A stretch of 58,000 nucleotides of DNA from Cryptomeria japonica (Eukaryota > Streptophyta > Pinopsida > Cupressales > Cupressaceae), in assembly GCF_030272615.1 (NCBI RefSeq), contig NC_081405.1, forward strand, positions 570,029,095 to 570,087,094, given 5' to 3'. This document shows positions 1-10,730 of this stretch, piece by piece. Below the pieces are notes generated by a model. The model searched no databases. It saw only the letters and a program-made list of their open reading frames with translations, and was not told the DNA's origin. The translations under genes and the position numbers were made by a program. Numbering within the stretch: the first letter of the stretch is position 1; each line of letters opens with the position of its first letter.

Positions 1-2
1 CA

Positions 3-366
3 GGAGCAACATATCAAAGGGATATGACAACACTATTTCATGACATGATGCACAATATCATGGAAGACTATGTGGATGATCTACTAGCTAATTCAGAGAC
101 AAGAGAAGGTCACCTTGAAGTCCTTGCCAAGATATTTCATTGATTAGAGCAATACAATGTCAGCTTAAACCCACAAACGTTTGTGTTTGGTGTAACATCA
201 AGAAAACTTGTAGGCTTTATTGTGTCTAATAGAGGAATTGAGGTATATCCAGCAAAGGTGAAAGCAATCATGGATATGCAACCTCCATCAACACTTAAGC
301 AGTTAAGAGGGTTACAAGGAAGACTACAATCTATAAGAAGCTTCATAGCACAACTAGAAGATAAAT
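3..366 (+). pseudogene. Element A reverse transcriptase, palm to thumb fragment
   Basis: The frame reads a Ty3/gypsy RT from the GATYQR region through the catalytic YVDD box (nt 69-80). It continues into the conserved segment in which the element asks where the loop ends (FGVTSRKLVGFIVSNRGIEV) and a PPST/LRGLQGRLQ stretch typical of Tat elements. One TGA stop lies at about nt 141. The reading frame stops at nt 366 where element B has been inserted, and resumes at 8409 as HPFQYLLRKG. The homologous part of element D lies at 32195-32548 on the minus strand. This is a fragment of a longer gag-pol gene and cannot make an active enzyme. Confidence 0.85.
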
Positions 367-371
367 GTCAT
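367..371. repeat. Target site duplication GTCAT, left copy (element B)
   Basis: GTCAT directly precedes the TGTTACTACT start of the 5' LTR of B and is repeated at 8404-8408 after its 3' LTR. Removing B and one copy restores the RT frame of element A. Confidence 0.92.
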
Positions 372-1562
372 TGTTACTACTTATCAAGTTACCATTAGTT
401 TTATGTTCAAAGTTATTCTATATACTCTAGTCAGTTATCTCTACCGAAATATTCAGTCAGTATGTACAGTCCAGTCGGTTATAGAAGAAAGTAATCATAG
501 AGCCTAGTATGCACCGAGCTATCTACTGAGTATCATTCCATGTCTACCGAGCAGCAAAGATGACACACCGAGTTGATATACACTGAGTGAAATGTTTTAC
601 CAGATTCACTGAACCTGGACATACATATGGAAATGTTTTACAAGATCAAGGAACATACAACCATTATCACATTGGAAATTGCACTTAAAGATTGTGTATG
701 ATTTCGAGGTCATTTAACAAATGAAATATTTTGTATGGTTATTCATTCGATAAAAAATGTTTGTAAGATTGAAGCAATGAATGGATCATCGTCATAAGAG
801 ATCTATTTATACAACATGGATTAAGAACAGATATATACGTGTAGCATGACAAAAAGGAGGATATAGAAATATATGAAGCAAGACATGTGAAAGCACTAAG
901 TGTTATGACTGTTACAGAGACACAGAGGTCATTGAGAAGGATTTTAGAGAACAGTCAAAGAACAGAGTAAATAAAAGGGTTTACTGAGTTAATATATGGG
1001 TTACCGAGGTATGCTATAAGCAAGGTAATCTTATTTTGAGCATATAGAATCTGCTATAACATTCCAGATGTAAAGCTGCAAATATTTGTAATGATTTTAT
1101 TATATTATTTTGAAGTTGTAAGAGAAACCTTTAACAAGGTAAAAGACTCTAATCAAGTCTATAAATTGTAAAGCCTCTAACCAGGTGCAGCATTTAGATT
1201 AAGTGTTGTAAAATCCTTTAGGAAGATAGATCTAATAGATCTTGATACTCGTAATAGGGTAAGCTATCAGAAATAGCTAAACATGTAGCTCTAATGGAGC
1301 AACCTTTATTAATGCAGTAGTGAAGTTGTGGGTGCCATCCCCACCGCAATTTTTCTCTCTAACCAAGAGTTTCTGCGTAACCAAAATATATGTGTTATGG
1401 AGTGAATCATGTATGATTGTTATCTATTTGTTTTAGCATTATATTATGTTACTACACTATTTAGTTTATGCATAATAGTAAAGATATTGTTAAGAAAAGG
1501 ATTTGAAGTACTGATTCACCCCTCCCCTCTCAGTACATTAGCTTTCCATATTGGGCCTAACA
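372..1562 (+). repeat. 5' LTR of element B
   Basis: It starts TGTTACTACT and ends CCTAACA just before the PBS. It matches 7224-8403 along its length. It contains several ACCGAG/ACTGAG words (for example near 516, 549 and 570) and a run of TAACNNGGT-like words between 1128 and 1255. The latter are also found in the LTR of copia element F. A pyrimidine-rich ending (CACCCCTCCCCTCTCAGT, from 1518) is shared with elements C and F. Confidence 0.92.
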
Positions 1563-1564
1563 AT

Positions 1565-1576
1565 TGGTATCAGAGC
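1565..1576 (+). promoter_or_regulatory. Primer-binding site of element B
   Basis: TGGTATCAGAGC begins two bases after the LTR. It is the complement of the 3' end of plant initiator Met tRNA, the usual primer of Ty1/copia elements. The same 12 bases occur in element C at 38177-38188. Confidence 0.9.
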
Positions 1577-1672
1577 TTCAATCTTGGAAAAGGGTTTAAC
1601 TACCTAAAGAGAAAGTTCTTATCAATGGAAGGCTATAAAAAATCTTGAAGGATTGTGTATCTGCAAGAAGAG

Positions 1673-2896
1673 ATGGATCATGCTAATCAAGTGATTGCAG
1701 ACATGCAAAGGCAAATGCAAAATTCTTTGAAAGTGAGAAGAAGATTATCTAATGATTTGTCGGACTCTCAAGAGTTAGTGGAACAAATTGAGACATCATC
1801 TAAGAATAGTATGTCTGAAGAGACTGAAGAAATGATTGGAGTATTGAAAGAAAAGAACAAAGCACTGGCTGATCAACTAAAAGCAATGAAAAGAGAACAT
1901 GAGCATTTTAGCACACAGATGACTGAAAATCTTGATGCATTGAGGATAGCCGAGGATAAAGTAAGAGATCTAGAAAGAGAGAAACAACAACTTGAAGTCT
2001 TAGCATCTGATAAGAATGATGAAATCACAAGGATGACTGGAATTCAACAAAACCTATCAGATCAACTAGGTTATGCATATCATGAAGCAAATCTGAAAGA
2101 TGGTGAGAATCAAGCATTGAAACTTGAAGTATCAAGGTTGACCAATGAACTTGAAATAGAAAATAAATCCAAAGAAACATTGAAGAAGAGTTATGAAGCA
2201 TCAAAGATGTTGGATGAGCAACTGAATACAAGAAGACCCAACAAAGATGCAGGACTCAGTTACAAAGGAAAAGACTCTATCGAGAAGGGAATCCATACTA
2301 CCAAGAGACGAGAATCATCAAAGCAAGCTGGAATCAAGAAGAACATCAAAAGAAAGAAGCCTATTTGCAACTACTGTGGAAATCAAGGTCACACTACCAA
2401 CATGTGCCAAATCAGAAAAGGTAAGCAACCGAATGTCACTAAGTCCAATGGTTATTGTTACAATTGCAATAAATATGGTCACACATCTAATCAATGTAGG
2501 AAAAAGTCTGTTAACAATTATCAGAAGGAAAAACTCAAAGGGTTTTGTAAAAGCTGCAATAGATATGGACACAGTACCGAGAAGTGTTGGCTTAAGAAAA
2601 AGAACTATATGTGGTATACACACTGAGCAAATATTGGAAGCTACTGAACCCATAGATATCTTAACCGATAGTATTTTGCAGTACCATGGGATTACAATAC
2701 AAGGATATGGTGTGAATGTTGTGGAAGATATGGACATATAAGTGCCAACTGCTTTATAAGGTTTGGAATGAACAACCAAACATTATCGAGAAATCCTGCT
2801 ATGGCATGTTTTCATTGTCACAAAGTTGGACACTTGGCTGGAGATTGCAGAGATCAACCTAGAAAAGACACTGAAGAAATAAAAGGCAAATTATAG
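1673..2896 (+). pseudogene. Element B ORF1: coiled-coil protein with five CCHC zinc knuckles
   Basis: The frame opens at ATG 1673 (an upstream GTG at 1655 is also in frame) and runs to TAG 2894-2896. About 180 N-terminal residues are heptad-rich and charged and look like a long coiled coil. A basic stretch follows (RRESSKQAGIKKNIKRKK), then five CX2CX4HX4C knuckles. Three lie before the first stop (TGA 2624) and two after it (CECCGRYGHISANC, CFHCHKVGHLAGDC). The stops at 2624, about 2645 and about 2669 are the only damage; there is no frameshift. The knuckles suggest RNA binding, as in a Gag nucleocapsid, but I see no capsid (UBN2 or retrotransposon gag) domain. Element C has the counterpart at 38249-39369. 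Confidence 0.75.
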
Positions 2897-3487
2897 ATCA
2901 TTCAGAAAAAGAAGGAAATTGTGTCAAATGAAGAAAGCACCTAACCTACCGAGTTAGGTGCTCCTATTCCAAATTAATCGGTAAAGGTATGAAGGGACTA
3001 CATTCTCTCAAGGTTAAATCTTAATAGTTCCTCTTTTATTATGTACTTAATTCAAAATCTACATAGTTAAGATGTAGTAGTAAGTTTGAAATTCTATCAA
3101 GTCTTTTGGAGCACTATACAGGAAACCTGTCAAATTGGTAAATGAAGGAAGTTTGGTTACTTGAGTAATGTGCAAAAAAAAAAACCGAGTGCATTTAATG
3201 TTTTTGACCCAACCCGCACGGAGCCCGATAAGGTATATTGTGTACTTAAAGCATTTATGTGGTCATTTTCACTTACCAAGTTTTTGAGAGAGTAGAGCAA
3301 AGTGAATCTAAGGCGATCAAACCTCCTACAAAGCAAAATTCAAGGTATTTACGTTAATCTCAATGCATTATTAAGTTGGTTTACTAATCTTATCAAGTTA
3401 TTATTATCTGCTAAGTGTGAAGCGTCTGCCATTTGAAAATCCTCAAACCCTAAGGATCTTTTGTTAGTTTTTATTTGAAATATACAA
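2897..3487 (+). other. Element B spacer between ORF1 and ORF2
   Basis: No coding frame is supported here. The stretch holds an A-run at 3173-3184. The sequence just upstream of ORF2 (TTCAAGGTATTTA near 3340) resembles the sequence just upstream of ORF2 in element C (TTCACAGGTATTTA near 39698). This may be an acceptor-like or leader signal for ORF2. Confidence 0.4.
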
Positions 3488-6400
3488 ATGGAACCTAAGA
3501 TCCAAGATCCCATCATTGTTAAGAATGTTGAAAATCCCTCACTAAAATACTCTTTAACTCCCAAAGTTGCATCTGACCAGGATGACAAAACCACATTTTC
3601 ACTCATCCCGGATAGAGTGTTATTAATCGAGGATTTGAGATTCTTCACCATATGTTGTGTTGAAGAACTTGGTCACGTTGAAATCAAAGACACATATGAT
3701 GAATTGTGCACCGATGGTAAATTGGATAGCAAGTTTGAGCACATTAAGATCAAGGGATTAACTGAAGCCCTAACCTATCCCTGTGTGTTCAAACCCTAGT
3801 GGGTCAAGTTTGTTCTAAGCAGAGTTCATGATGACTTAATGTGGCTAGAAGAGAAACCGTTTAAGATTACCAAGGAAATCATTCATCTGATCACTGGTTA
3901 CCCTATTTATGATCATGCCCGAGCTCAAAACATGATATCATAGAAGGAATTGATCAGTTTAACCGGAGTAGAATCAGATTGCAGAGGATTGAAATTGAAC
4001 AATGTCACTGATGCAGAACTAAAATTTGCCATTAGAGTAATAGGTTACTGTTTCTTCCAATCGACAAGGGAAAACAGTGTACCCTATGCAGCAGTAGACT
4101 TAGCATACAAAATTGTGAAGAAAGGCATGAAAATTGATCTATGTGAGGTGTTGCTGAAAAACCTGTTTGAGAATCTAAACACCATCAGGAAGCCGAAGAA
4201 GAACAACTCGGCTAATACACTAAAGTTTGGATCACTACTTGTATGCATGTTTTTCTATTTTGAAAAATTATTTCCATTAGTCAGTAAAGTTGTTTGGGAA
4301 CTACACCAACCAATCACCCATCAGATCAATGACTTCATCAAGAAACTAGGTGATAATTTTAATGATATTATGGATGATTACTTTAGTAAGTTTCAAGAGA
4401 AAATGCATAACAGGTACTAGATTCCACCCAAGCTAGTGGAGAAATACAAAGATGACATATGTTTTAAAGTAGACACTGATTACTATTATGTGAATGTTGT
4501 GGAACCAAGAACGAGCAATCTTTGTCACCTATGGGTTACAAGATTGATTTTGACATCACACAATAACAAATTGATGCATTTCTCACATTACCAAGGTATG
4601 CTACCGAGCTGAGGTATGGAACCTATGAAGAAGTAAAGGAAAAAGTAAAAATGAGCATTGTAGTACCCAAAGCTACAAGAAAGGCAACAAAGATGATAAA
4701 GGCATTATTGGAGAAATTCAGAGAAGATTCTTCCTCCACACCTGTCAAAGGCACTATAGCCATTACCAAAGAGGAATCTGAAGCCCAAGAGGCAGCTATA
4801 ACACTAAGCACTAAATTGCTTAAGGGAAAAGTGTTGAAAAGAAAGAAATAGGACACATCAAAGGCCTCACCGACTCCTCCAGCAAAGCGACCTAACACAA
4901 GAGCATCTGCAGCTTCACCGAGTAAGAAAACAAAGAGTGTTACTATTCCCAAGGTAACAAAAACTTACAAGAAATCTACTCATAGACTCATTTTGGCAAA
5001 AGAGTCTAGTGACACCGAATCTGAGGATGCAAGCAAATTTTAGATTGTCAAGAGCAAGAAGGTAAATGTACATAGTGTTGAAAATTTTTGTGCTAATCTG
5101 AAATAATATGGTGGATTTGGAGGATTCCGATATGTTAAGTATGAATCCAGAAATGAAGATGAAAAGAGACAAACTAAAGAAGCTGTCATCTGCACACTTC
5201 TAAAATTCTGATTGGCTCCATTGGAACTATCTAAGTCACTTCCAAATGAATTATATTTACATATTGCCAATAGGTGGAAGTATGCAATGGACTTAGAGAA
5301 ATAGATTAGAGAAAGAAGTCTGGTATATCTCTTTCCAGACATGTCAATAGTTGAAATAAAAGAACATCTGACAACCTACACACAAAGTTTCTCATCAAAC
5401 AAAGAGCCTTAAAACTGATGAATGGTCTATATATTGAAGTGGAAAATGACACAAAAGAAAAGTGGTAGGAAATCTTTAGAATCAAGGATGCTAGTGAGCA
5501 AGCTACAGTTGAAATAGTTGATGTCATCGAGCAAGATACTAATGTTACCGAGCAAGACCCTGCTGACACCATTCAAATAGATGAAGATATCATGGATACA
5601 AAGGCACCGGAAAAGGAAATGATAGAAGGCAATGCATATGCAAAACTTGTATGCAGTGAATCAGTCTTGGAACAAGTTCAGCCTTATCCACCGGTCAATC
5701 AACCTGTCTCAACCGAAACCCCTTAGGATACAGATAAAGGCACCGAAGGTCACAAGTCTACAGCAGGAGAAGGTACTACTGAAGAACAAACTTCTCAAGC
5801 ACCTTCTAGCACTGAAGATGTTGCAACTGAGACCTCAAGTACCGAGACACCAAAGGACACTATAGAGGCTAAAAAAACCAACCAATGTGTTGCCTCTACC
5901 GAGCAACCTACTGAGGGTCATCAAGCCTCACAAGACATTGTCTTAGTTCAATCGGTGAAAGGTAAAGAAAAGAAGATGAAAAAGCATAGTTTCAAAGTAG
6001 ATTTGTCAAAACCAATACTGTTGCCCAATGTTGATATATCCAAATTAAAGGGCAAGCACTCATTGATCTCGGTGAACTATGCAAAGAAAAGGCCAAACAA
6101 GAGAAGCAAATGGCTATTCAAAAGAAAAATAAAGTACTTTAGAAGGTGAAAGCACTCTTAATAGATATGCTACCTGAAGCTACAATAACCAAAGATGCAG
6201 CCATCCACATTCAACTGGATGAACTCCTAACCAAGATAGAGACATCTGGAGTAGATGCATCTAAATATTTGAGCAGGCTAAAAGATAAAGAGATCACTGC
6301 AAAAATGATAGAAGAGGTACATAAAGCTATAGCTATTGGCAAAGTTAAACTTGTCAAATTTATTGCTGAGTTGTCCCCTCAACTCAAGCACATTCTTTAT

Positions 6401-6826
6401 TTATTTTAGAAACTCTATACATTTTCTTTATTCATTAAAGACATCAAAACTAAAACAGAAGCAATTGAAAAAGAGATCACCGATCTCTCAAATAAGTTGA
6501 CCACAGAGCCCAATTCAGTTCATAATTTTTATTTAAATTTACAACAGCTCATGGCTCAACAATTAGACCTAAGAAATGAAGAACACAAGATCAGGATGGA
6601 CATAATGACACTTCAAACATTATTCCTTCCTCATCTTTCATTCGTCCAAGAACCGATCAACCGAGCCACATACCTATCTACTACACAAGAGGGAAGCACT
6701 TTAGATGGCTTAATATCATTATTGGCTGATATTCAAGTGCAAAATTCTTTAATGGATAGTGTAAAGGATGCCCTCTCTGTCACTCTCACAGAAGCACGGA
6801 CAAAGTACAAATCCATTTTTGACTAG
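3488..6826 (+). pseudogene. Element B ORF2: unknown conserved protein of knuckle-type LTR elements
   Basis: An ATG at 3488 starts a degenerate reading of about 1,100 codons ending at TAG 6824-6826, with at least two frameshifts and many stops. Three parts can be seen. The N-terminal 330 or so residues (3488-4560) contain FKITKEIIHLITGYP, a KIDLCEVLLKNLFENL helix and an EKYKDDICFKV segment. Each of these has a counterpart in element C ORF2. The middle (4650-6000) is Lys-, Thr- and Glu-rich with many ACC-GAG codon pairs. The C-terminal part (6146-6826) is helical and probably coiled coil. No protease, integrase, RT or RNase H motif is present. I do not recognise the family and give it no function. 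Confidence 0.6.
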
Positions 6827-7223
6827 TTGCCACCACCGAATTGTAACTAAATTTTGATGTTTGTCAAAAAGGGGGAGTGGTATAGTATTTAGAGCATCAA
6901 AGTATAGTATCAAACAAAAGGAGTGTAGTATATAGGGGAAGTATACCAAGCAGAGTAAGCAGAGTACCCAAGAGCAGTGAACCGAATAGTGAACAAAATA
7001 GTAAGCAAAGAACAAGTGTAACACACAGAACATTGATCACCGAGCATGCAAAATCGGAGTTTTGTAAAGTATATCGATAAGGGGAGTATATCTGGATATA
7101 TTATTTCATTGACTATTATATATACTGTTAGTATAGCCAAATTTTGTAAGCATATAGATTATTGAATTATAACTTTGAAAGTAGTTTTTGTCAAACATCT
7201 CAACTATTGTCAAAAGGGGAGAT
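6827..7223 (+). promoter_or_regulatory. Element B 3' non-coding region with two polypurine tracts
   Basis: An upstream polypurine tract (AAAAAGGGGGAG, 6866-6877) lies 12 bases after a TTGTAACTAA stretch. The functional tract (AAAAGGGGAGAT, 7212-7223) abuts the 3' LTR. Between them the sequence is non-coding. The same pair arrangement is seen in element F and, less clearly, element C. Confidence 0.7.
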
Positions 7224-8403
7224 TGTTACTACTTATCAAGTTGCCATTAGCTTTATGTTCAAAGTTATTCTATATACTCTAGTCGGTTATCTCTACCGAA
7301 ATATTCAGTTGGTATGTACAGTCCAGTTGGTTATAGAAGAAAGTAATCACAGAGCCTAGTATGCACCGAGCTATCTATCGAGTATCATTCCATGTCTACC
7401 GAGCAGCAAAGATGACACACCAAGTTGATATACACTGAGTGAAATGTTTTACCAGATTCACTGAACCTGGACATACATATGGAAACGTGTTACAAGATCA
7501 AGGAACATAGAACCATTATCACATTGGAAATTGCACTTAAAGATTGTGTATGATTTCGAGGTCATCTAACCAATGAAATATTTTGTATGGTTATTCATTC
7601 GATAAAACATTTTTGTAAGATCAAAGTAATGAATGGATCACCGTCATAGAGATCTATTTATACAACATGGATCAAGAACAGATATATACATGTAGCATGA
7701 CAGAAAGGAAGATATAGAAATATACATGTGAAAGCACTAAGTGTTATGACTGTTACAGAGACATAGAGGTCATCAAGAAGGATTTCAGAGAACAGTTAAA
7801 GAACAGAGTAAATAGAAGGGTTTACCGAGTTAATATATGGATTATTGAGGTACGCTATAAGCAACGTAATCTTATTTTGAGCGTATAGAATCTACTATAA
7901 CATTCTAGATGTAAAGTTACAAATATTTGTAATGATTTTATTATAATATTTCGAAGTTGTAAGAGAAACCTTTAACAGGGTAAAAGACTTTAATCAAGTC
8001 TATAAATTGTAAAGCCTCTAACCAGGTGCAACATTTAGATTAAGTGTTGTAAAATTCTTTAGCAAGGTAGATCTAATAGATCTTGATACTCCTAATAGGG
8101 TAAGCTATCAGAAATAACTAAACATGTAGCTCTAACCGAGCAACCTTTATTATTGCAGTAGTGAAGTTGTGGGTACCATCCCCACCGCAGTTTTTCTCTC
8201 TAACCAAGAGTTTCTGTGTAACCAAAATATATGTGTTATGGAGTGAATCATGTATGATTTTTATCTATTTGTTTTAGCATTATATTATGTTACTGCACTA
8301 TTCAGTTTATGCATAACAGTAAAGATATTGTTATGAAAAGGATTTGAAGTACTAATTCACCCCTCCCCTCTCAGTACATTAGCTTTTCATGTTTGGCCTA
8401 ATA
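7224..8403 (+). repeat. 3' LTR of element B
   Basis: It starts TGTTACTACT after the polypurine tract and ends CCTAATA. It corresponds to 372-1562, with a C-to-T change in the final CA. The GTCAT duplication follows. Confidence 0.92.
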
Positions 8404-8408
8404 GTCAT
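8404..8408. repeat. Target site duplication GTCAT, right copy (element B)
   Basis: It matches 367-371 and marks the exact insertion point of B in the pol gene of A. Confidence 0.92.
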
Positions 8409-9378
8409 CCATTTCAATATTTACTCAGAAAAGGGGTAACCTTCAAATGAACAGAACAATGCCAAGAAGCTTTTCAAGCTTTAAAGGATTATCTTATGAA
8501 TACTCCAGTATTAGTTCCACCTACTCAAGGAAAGCCCCTAATACTATATATATCAGCAACAAATTCATCTTTAGGAGCCTTGTTGGCACAACATGATGAT
8601 CAAGGAAAGGAAAGAGCAATTTACTATATTAGTAGAGCCCTATTTGAATATGATCTTAATTACACTCCTATGAAACGAGCATGTCTAGGAGTGATCTTCA
8701 CATCTCAGAAACTTAGACATTATATTTTGAGTCACAATGTCCAACTCATTGCATGTTTTGATCCACTAAAATATTTGTTAAGCAGAGAAACATTGACTGG
8801 AAGATTGGCTAAGTGCGTCATGATTTTAAGTGAGTTTGATATAGAGTATGTGGACAGAAAGGCAATCAAAGGGAAAATTATAGCAGATCGGTTAGTAGAA
8901 GCTCCCTTGAAAGATAGTCACCCACTACTAATAGAATTTCTTGATGAATCTGTGTTTACATTGATAGCATCCACCATGTGGAAATTTTACTTTGATGGGT
9001 CCTATACCAATCATGGAGCTAGAGATGGGATTGTTTTCATCACCCCTCAAGGTGTTTCTATCTATAAGTCATTTAGAATAAATTTTCTCTGTATGAACAA
9101 TATTGTTGAATATGAATCTCTCATCATAGGACTTCGTACCGCTATATAGTGGAGGATAATAGAATTACATGTCTACGATGATTCACAACTGATTATAAAT
9201 CAAGTCAATGATGGTTATAACACAAAAGATGATAAACTGATGCCTTATAAACAAATGGTAGAATACTATAAAGAATATTTAAGTAACATCACTTTTGAAC
9301 AAATTCCAAGGATCCAAAACAAGGTAGCTGATGCCATGGCTACAATAGGGTCTCTAGTAAATATGCCTAATAATGAAA
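8409..9378 (+). pseudogene. Element A RT connection plus two RNase H domains
   Basis: The sequence resumes the RT frame of A. The first RNase H follows, with LILYISATNSSLGALLAQ. There the usual first catalytic Asp (DAS) is replaced, as expected in Tat elements, whose original RNase H is inactive. The second RNase H starts near 8976. It shows FYFDGS (Asp), NIVEYESLIIGL (Glu), VYDDSQLII (Asp) and NKVADAMAT (Asp), the four acidic positions of the RVT_3-type fold. Stops are at about 8449 (TGA) and 9147 (TAG). The same two domains in D lie at about 31180-32190 (-). Confidence 0.85.
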
Positions 9379-10730
9379 CTCAGTTTGAGTTTATTGTAGA
9401 ACAATTGATGATACCGACATATGAGATTCCCTCATCAGAATATGTATGTGTAATTGTGGGTTCTGAATCCCCGTGGTATAATGAGATATGCACATACTTA
9501 CATACTCAGTATATGTCTCCTGATTTTTCTAGAAATCAAAAGAAAAATCTTATTCGTTAGGCATCCAGACACACTATTATTGTTGACACATTGTATAGAA
9601 AGAGATTTGATGGAACCCTTCTTTGATATCTTGATGAAGAAGAAGCACAACTTTCCCTAAAAGAGGTACATGATGGAATTTGTGGGGTGCATCAAAGTAG
9701 CCCATCACTATTAAAGAAATTGTTAAGAACTGGATACTATTGGCCAACTATGGAAAAGGATGCCAATAAATATGTACAAAAATGTAGACAATGTCAAATG
9801 CATGGAGACCTCATTCTTGCATCAGGACAAGATCTTCAACCTATTACATCACCATAGAAATTTTCATAACGAGGGTTTGATCTAGTTGGTAAATTTAATC
9901 CTACTTCTTTAAATGGGCACAAATTCATCTTAACGGCTACTAAGTATTTTACTAAATGGGTAGAGGCAATCCCCCTTACATGCACCACTGGTAAGCAAAT
10001 ACAAAAATTCATGCTTAGTTACATTATTTGTCGATACAAGATTCCAATATGCATAGTGACGGATAATGGACGTCCATTCAAAAATCAAGAAATGAGAGAA
10101 TTATGTGAAAAGTTTCAAATACAATAGAGATTCGCAACACCATATTATCTGCAAAGCAATGCACAAGAAAAGGAAAGAAAAAAGACAATATTAAAGATCC
10201 TAAGGAAAGTTGTCACTGACACAGGACGGGACTGGCATCTCCAGTTAAATCCCGTTCTTTAGGCTTATAGAACAGTAGTACACGCCCCTACAGGAGAAAC
10301 ACCATATTCATTGGTATATGGTATAGAAGCAATACTACCTATTGAAATAGAACTACCATCTTTAAGAGTCTCCTTAAAACACATCATATCAGAGGAAGAC
10401 TATTAGGTTGCAAGATTACAAGAGATTGAAATGCTCGATGAAAATAGACAAATTGTTTTAAATCATTTGTAAGGTTACCAGAACAAATTGAGAAGGAGTT
10501 ACAATAAACGAGTACGCCCAAAGAATTTTGAAGTGGAAGATCTAGTTCTCAAGGAGAACCAAAGGAACCTAGCAGAACGTGAAAATCCAGGGAAGTTTGA
10601 ACCTAACTGGCTATGTCCTTTTATCATAACAAGGGTTATAGAAAATGGAGCATACAATATGGCTACCATGGAGGGAGATCAACTCACTGAGCCTATGAAC
10701 AACATGCACCTTAAACGATATTATATCTAA
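9379..10730 (+). pseudogene. Element A integrase
   Basis: The zinc-binding N-terminus reads VHDGICGVHQ, then KCRQCQMHG. The core carries GFDLVGKFNP and VTDNGRPF with the first two catalytic Asp residues. In D the third catalytic residue is Glu in SNGQAEASNKT; here the aligned SNAQEKERKKT has Lys, so the catalytic triad is lost. The C-terminal GKFEPNW and the MHLKRYYI ending match the end of D pol. No chromodomain is seen, as is normal for Tat. Stops include 9558, about 9628, 9856, 9868, 10126, 10260 and 10404. TAA 10728-10730 ends the gene. Confidence 0.85.

Larger units (their letters stand above)
372..8403 (+). mobile_element. Element B: non-autonomous LTR retrotransposon with knuckle protein and ORF2
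   Basis: This is a complete 8.0-kb element with two LTRs of about 1.19 kb, a PBS complementary to initiator Met tRNA, a polypurine tract and a 5-bp target duplication. The internal region encodes ORF1 (coiled coil plus five CCHC knuckles) and ORF2 (unknown). I find no aspartic protease, integrase or reverse transcriptase motif in any frame, so it must use enzymes from another element. PBS, PPT and LTR-end motifs match copia element F. Element C is a second family with the same plan. The two LTRs differ at roughly one site in twenty over the first 165 bases compared by eye. Confidence 0.9.

Noticed and set aside
1563-1580. tRNA gene at the TGGTATCAGAGC sites
   Set aside because: Only the 12-base primer-binding complement is present; no cloverleaf surrounds it in B, C or F.
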